A program made the translations under genes and the position numbers. 64,000 bases of DNA from Dyella sp. RRB7 (lineage in GTDB: Bacteria > Pseudomonadota > Gammaproteobacteria > Xanthomonadales > Rhodanobacteraceae). The stretch lies in NCBI RefSeq assembly GCF_022761115.1, contig NZ_JAKWJS010000004.1, positions 62,001 to 126,000 of the forward strand, in the 5' to 3' direction. Under the pieces are notes generated by a model. The model was not told the DNA's origin and did no database searches. It was given only the letters and a program-made list of their open reading frames with translations. This document shows, in pieces, positions 60,664-64,000 of the stretch (position 1 is its first letter; the number at the start of each line of letters is the position of its first letter).

Positions 60664-61179
60664 ATGCGCCGCCTGTTGCTCTCCATGCCCGCCCTGCTGC
60701 TCGCCGCGCCTGCGGTGGCGGCCGACCTCAACGTCACCGTGCAGATTCCCCAGCTCGATGTGGCCGAGTATCACCGCCCGTACACCGCCGTGTGGGTGGA
60801 GCGCGAGGACCACAGCGTCGCCGCGCAGCTGGCCGTGTGGTACGCGCAGAAGGAATCGAAAGAGGGCGCCGGCACCAAGTGGCTGCCCGAGCTGCGCCAG
60901 TGGTGGCGTCGCGGCGGCCGCGACCTGCAGATGCCGGTCGATGGCGTATCCGGTGCCACGCGCCCGGCCGGCGACCAGAAGCTGAGCTTTCACGAAGGCA
61001 AGGCGCCGCTGGGGCAACTGGCCCCCGGCAAGTACGAGCTGGTGGTGGAGGCGGCGCGCGAAGTAGGTGGACGCGAAGTGGTGCGCGTGCCGTTCACCTG
61101 GCCGGCGACCGCTCCGCAGGAACTCGCCGCACAGGGCAACAGCGAACTGGGTGCCGTCAAGCTCGACCTTGCGCCATAA
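60664..61179 (+). CDS. DUF2271 periplasmic protein
   Basis: 171 residues with a signal peptide (MRRLLLSMPALLLAAPAVA). The mature part reads LNVTVQIPQLDVAEYHRPYT, AVWVEREDHSVAAQLAVWY and GTKWLPELRQWWRRGG, then VDGVSGATRPAGDQKLSF, matching DUF2271. VSGAT resembles the flavinylation motif (D/S-G-A-T) targeted by ApbE, and an ApbE gene is in the same operon, so the threonine here may carry covalent FMN. The start at 60664 is preferred because GGGGA is too close to the ATG at 60658. Confidence 0.85.
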   Translation: MRRLLLSMPALLLAAPAVAADLNVTVQIPQLDVAEYHRPYTAVWVEREDHSVAAQLAVWYAQKESKEGAGTKWLPELRQWWRRGGRDLQMPVDGVSGATRPAGDQKLSFHEGKAPLGQLAPGKYELVVEAAREVGGREVVRVPFTWPATAPQELAAQGNSELGAVKLDLAP

Positions 61180-61191
61180 CGGGAGAAAACC

Positions 61192-62004
61192 ATGATCAAG
61201 CATTCGATGAAAGGGAGCCTGCTGGTGCTGGCTCTCTCCCTGCCGCTGGCCGCGCAGGCGCACAAGATGTGGATGGTGCCGTCGGCCACCAATGTGTCGG
61301 GCGCCGACCCGTGGGTGACGGTGGACGCCGCGGTGTCCAATGACCTGTTCTATCCCGACCATATGCCGGTAGCGCTCGATCGCGTGGTGATCACCGCGCC
61401 GGACGGCCAGACGGCCAAAGTGGAAAACGCGCTTACCGGCCAGTACCGCAGCGTGTTCGACGTGCATCTGACCCAGCAGGGCACCTACAAGATTGCCGTG
61501 GTCAATGGCGGCCTGTTCGCCAGCTACGACCTCGATGGCCAGAAGAAGCGCTGGCGCGGCGATGCGGCCAGCCTGGCCAGGGAGATTCCCGCCGGCGCCA
61601 AGAACCTGGATGTGTCCGAGTCGATCAATCGCGTGGAAACCTTCGTCACCAACGGCAAGCCCAGCGCCGTGGCACTCAAGCCCACGGGCAAGGGGCTTGA
61701 GCTGATGCCGGTGACGCAGTTCACCGACCTGGCCGTGGGCGAGCCGGCCACCTTCCAACTGCTGCTCGACGGCAAGCCGGCAGCGGGCCTGAAGGTCAGC
61801 GCAATCGCGGGCGAAACGCGCTATCGCAATGCCCAGGAAGAAGTCGACGTCACCACCGGCAACGACGGCAAGTTCAGCCTCAACTGGCCGCACGCGGGCA
61901 TGTACTGGATCAACGCCAGCGCGCAGGACGACAAGGCCAGCGTGAAGCCGGCCAGGCAGCGTCGCCTGTCCTATGCCGCCACCCTGGAAGTGCTGCCGCA
62001 GTAA
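61192..62004 (+). CDS. DUF4198 periplasmic protein
   Basis: 270 residues. Signal peptide ending AAQA, then HKMWMVPSATNVSGADPWVT: the early histidine is typical of DUF4198 (NikM/CbiK-like) proteins, which often bind a metal ion at the mature N-terminus. A second Ig-like domain (about 175-265) has FQLLLDGKPAAGLKVSAIA and GMYWINASAQ. CGGGAGAAAACC provides the ribosome-binding site. Probably a metal-binding partner of the reductase system. Confidence 0.85.
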   Translation: MIKHSMKGSLLVLALSLPLAAQAHKMWMVPSATNVSGADPWVTVDAAVSNDLFYPDHMPVALDRVVITAPDGQTAKVENALTGQYRSVFDVHLTQQGTYKIAVVNGGLFASYDLDGQKKRWRGDAASLAREIPAGAKNLDVSESINRVETFVTNGKPSAVALKPTGKGLELMPVTQFTDLAVGEPATFQLLLDGKPAAGLKVSAIAGETRYRNAQEEVDVTTGNDGKFSLNWPHAGMYWINASAQDDKASVKPARQRRLSYAATLEVLPQ

Positions 62005-62026
62005 TGCGTCGCCACGTGGTCGCGTC

Positions 62027-63022
62027 ATGTTCACTCTCACGCCATCGATGACATTGCCGCTTGCCGTGCGGAGCCTGCAAGGCGAGACCATGGGCACCAC
62101 CTGGTCCGTGCGTGTGGTGCTGTCCAGCGATGCCTTGCTGCACGCCCTGCACGATGGCATCCAGGCGCGGCTGGATCGGGTGGACGAGCAGATGAGCACC
62201 TACAAGCCGCAGTCGGTGTTGTCGCGCTTCAACCGCGCACCCGCCGGTACCTGGCAGGTGCTGCCCGCCGAGTGTTTCGAGGTGGTGGCCCATGCGCTGC
62301 AGGTGGCGCGCAACAGCGGCGGCGCGTATGACCCGACGGTGGGGCCGCTGGTGAACCTGTGGGGCTTCGGCCCGGAAGCGGCCCGGCGCGAGCCGCCTTC
62401 GGACGATGCCATTGCCGTGGCGCGCGCACGCATCGGCTGGTGGAAGCTCAAGCTCGATGCCGCCACCCAGAGCCTGTATCAGCCCGGCGGCGTGTACCTG
62501 GATCTTTCCTCGGTGGCCAAGGGCTACAGCGTGGATCTGGTGGGGCGCTACCTGGATAGCCTCGGCATCGGCGCGTGGCTGGTCGAGGTCGGCGGCGAGA
62601 TGAAAGGGCAGGGGATGAAGCCCGATGGCCGCCCCTGGCGCATCGGCATCGAACGTCCGGGCGCCGCGACGGGCACGGTGGAGCGCATGGACCAGCTGAG
62701 CCAGGTGGTGACGTTGAGCGGTCGCGCCATCGCCACCTCCGGCGACTATCGCCGGCACTTCGAAGCGGCGGGCAGGTCTTTCTCGCATCACATCGATCCG
62801 CGCACCGGACGGCCGGTGCCGCATGGGGTCGCTTCCGTCAGCGTGCTGGCCGGCAGTGCGATGCAGGCCGATCCGATGGGCACGCTGATGACTGTGTTGG
62901 GCCCCGAGCACGGCCTTGCCTACGCGCGCGAACGCGGGCTGGCGGTGCTGTTTATCCTGCATGGCGAGCACGGCCTGGAAGAACGTCTTTCGCCGGCCTT
63001 CGCCGCAGCGCTCGCCGCGTGA
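62027..63022 (+). CDS. apbE: FAD:protein FMN transferase
   Basis: 331 residues. Transfers FMN from FAD to a threonine of target proteins. Motifs: GETMGTTWSVRV, DEQMSTYKPQSVLSRFNR, YDPTVGPLVNLWGFGP, YLDLSSVAKGYSVDLVG, WLVEVGGEMKGQG, ATSGDYRRHF and HHIDPRTGRPV. I see no signal peptide or lipobox at this start, although ApbE normally acts in the periplasm; an undetected upstream start is possible. The stop overlaps the GTG of the next gene. Its likely target is the DUF2271 protein or another operon member. Confidence 0.93.
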   Translation: MFTLTPSMTLPLAVRSLQGETMGTTWSVRVVLSSDALLHALHDGIQARLDRVDEQMSTYKPQSVLSRFNRAPAGTWQVLPAECFEVVAHALQVARNSGGAYDPTVGPLVNLWGFGPEAARREPPSDDAIAVARARIGWWKLKLDAATQSLYQPGGVYLDLSSVAKGYSVDLVGRYLDSLGIGAWLVEVGGEMKGQGMKPDGRPWRIGIERPGAATGTVERMDQLSQVVTLSGRAIATSGDYRRHFEAAGRSFSHHIDPRTGRPVPHGVASVSVLAGSAMQADPMGTLMTVLGPEHGLAYARERGLAVLFILHGEHGLEERLSPAFAAALAA

Positions 63023-64000
63023 GCCAGCCGGGCGCATCGTCGACGCGCATGGCGTGGGGCAACCCGCTGCTGTGCGCCATGTTGGCGATCATCGCTGGTG
63101 GGCTGGCCACCCTGCATGCGGGCGAGTGGGAATGGCACGATCCGGGCGCCGCATGCTGGCTGGCGGCTGGTGCGGTGCTGCTGGCGTGGCTCGGTTTCAC
63201 CGCATGGCTGGGGTGGTGGCGTGGCCGCCAGGCAAGGCATTTATCGATGCCGGCGATGGCCCCGGGTGCGTCCTTCGAACGTGATCCCCTGTGGGTCGCC
63301 TACGCCAGCCAGACCGGCACGGCCGAGCAGCTGGCGCGGCAAACCGTGCAGAGTCTGCAGCTGGCCGGCATGGATGCGCGCCTGATCGATCTGGGCGTAC
63401 TCGATGCCGATGCGCTGGTACAGGCGCGTCGCATGCTGTTCGTGGTCAGCACCACCGGTGAAGGCGATGCGCCCGATGGCGCCATGCGCTTCGTCACTCG
63501 CTGCATGCGCGCGCCGTTGCCGCTGGCGCACCTGCACTACGGGCTGCTGGCGCTGGGCGATCACGATTACGACGACTTCTGCGGTTTCGGCCGGCAGCTG
63601 CGGCATTGGCTGCAGCAGGGCGGCGCACTGACGCTGTTCGATGCCGTCGAAGTGGACAACGGCGATCCGGCAGCGCTACGCCACTGGCAACATCATCTCT
63701 CGCTGCTGTCGGGCGCCACCGAGTTGCCGGACTGGCAGCGCCCCGACTACCAGCGCTGGCAACTGCTCGAACGCCGCTTGCTCAACCCCGGCAGCCTGGG
63801 CGGCCCGTGTTTCCACCTGGCCCTGCGCCCGCTGGAAGGCAGCCCGGCGTGGCAGGCCGGTGACCTGGTGGAGATCGGGCCGCGGCACGCGCCTGCCGAG
63901 GTGGCACGCTGGCTGACGCAAAGTTCGCTCGATGGTGAGGCATGGGTGGAGCATGAAGGCCGCCGCGCTAGCTTGCGGGAATGGCTGGCGGGCAGCCATC
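63019..64000 (+). CDS. Membrane-anchored flavodoxin-domain reductase, partial
   Basis: About 327 residues visible; the gene continues past the window. Two membrane segments (CAMLAIIAGGLATLHAG, LAAGAVLLAWLGFTAWLG) are followed by a flavodoxin domain: LWVAYASQTGTAEQLARQT (FMN phosphate loop), MLFVVSTTGEGDAPDG and LLALGDHDYDDFCGFGRQLR. The start of an FAD-binding domain follows (LLNPGSLGGPCFHLALRPL). The order FMN, FAD and probably NAD(P)H matches CysJ-like sulfite reductase flavoproteins. It starts with GTG overlapping the apbE stop. It would supply cytoplasmic electrons to the PepSY protein. Confidence 0.88.
   Translation, partial: MSQPGASSTRMAWGNPLLCAMLAIIAGGLATLHAGEWEWHDPGAACWLAAGAVLLAWLGFTAWLGWWRGRQARHLSMPAMAPGASFERDPLWVAYASQTGTAEQLARQTVQSLQLAGMDARLIDLGVLDADALVQARRMLFVVSTTGEGDAPDGAMRFVTRCMRAPLPLAHLHYGLLALGDHDYDDFCGFGRQLRHWLQQGGALTLFDAVEVDNGDPAALRHWQHHLSLLSGATELPDWQRPDYQRWQLLERRLLNPGSLGGPCFHLALRPLEGSPAWQAGDLVEIGPRHAPAEVARWLTQSSLDGEAWVEHEGRRASLREWLAGSH

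Noticed and set aside
59074-62199. Apparent 1,041-codon gene ending in the response regulator
   Set aside because: Only the last 229 codons are a receiver plus winged helix; the rest is antisense to the PepSY operon.

Overview
The window is high-GC DNA with tightly packed genes, many sharing 1-11 nt stop/start overlaps. Gene content points to a gammaproteobacterium of the Xanthomonadales, most likely the Dyella/Rhodanobacter/Luteibacter group. The clues are the queA-tgt-yajC-secD-secF cluster, an Oar-like TonB-dependent receptor, an amgK-murU cell-wall recycling pair, an Rrf2-regulated SUF operon, several REP-like palindromes of the Xanthomonas type, and three tandem tail-collar (Mdp-like) genes. 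This placement is inferred from gene content and was not tested phylogenetically. I see no rRNA, tRNA, CRISPR array, insertion sequence or integrase.

Layout. 1-4.3 kb: serA (cut by the window edge), divergent from a GlcD-type FAD dehydrogenase probably acting on D-2-hydroxyglutarate; a YncE-like propeller protein; proline iminopeptidase. 4.3-7.8 kb: a chemoreceptor gene with a sigma-28-type promoter, followed 13 nt later by an EAL-CBS-GGDEF cyclic-di-GMP gene. 8-10.8 kb: upp, psiF and a class III aminotransferase. 11-14.8 kb: an ABC exporter with a DesK/DesR-type two-component system. 14.8-18.6 kb: a DUF3142 lipoprotein and a large exported helical-repeat protein of unknown function. 18.6-24.5 kb: queuosine synthesis (queA, tgt) and the Sec accessory genes yajC, secD, secF. 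24.9-28 kb: an Oar-like TonB-dependent receptor behind a structured leader. 28-32.8 kb, minus strand: a fatty-acid hydroxylase-type membrane protein, murU-amgK, and glnK-amtB under a clear sigma-54-type promoter.

33-41.7 kb: the SUF iron-sulfur operon (Rrf2 regulator, sufB, sufC, sufD, sufS), an M13 metallopeptidase on the other strand, then a GNAT and a Rieske ferredoxin gene. 41.7-46.7 kb, minus strand: a five-gene tripartite efflux operon (outer-membrane factor, FtsX permease, ATPase, HlyD adaptor, MipA/OmpV porin-like protein). 47-49.2 kb: a HAD phosphatase and a class III aminotransferase. 49.4-57.5 kb: the most unusual region, with a DUF6916-like gene, a GNAT, three tail-collar proteins and a divergent autotransporter of about 1,777 residues carrying FN3 repeats. 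57.6-59.8 kb: a TctE/TctD- or QseC/QseB-type two-component system. 60-64 kb: a divergent operon behind a Fur-box-like site, encoding a PepSY membrane protein, DUF2271 and DUF4198 periplasmic proteins, an ApbE flavin transferase and a membrane-anchored flavodoxin-domain reductase that runs off the window. It reads as an iron-controlled electron-transfer system of the inner membrane and periplasm.

The strongest leads for something undescribed are the collar/GNAT/DUF6916/autotransporter region, the Fur-box PepSY-to-flavoreductase operon, the sigma-28-driven chemoreceptor/c-di-GMP operon, and the DUF3142 plus repeat-protein pair.
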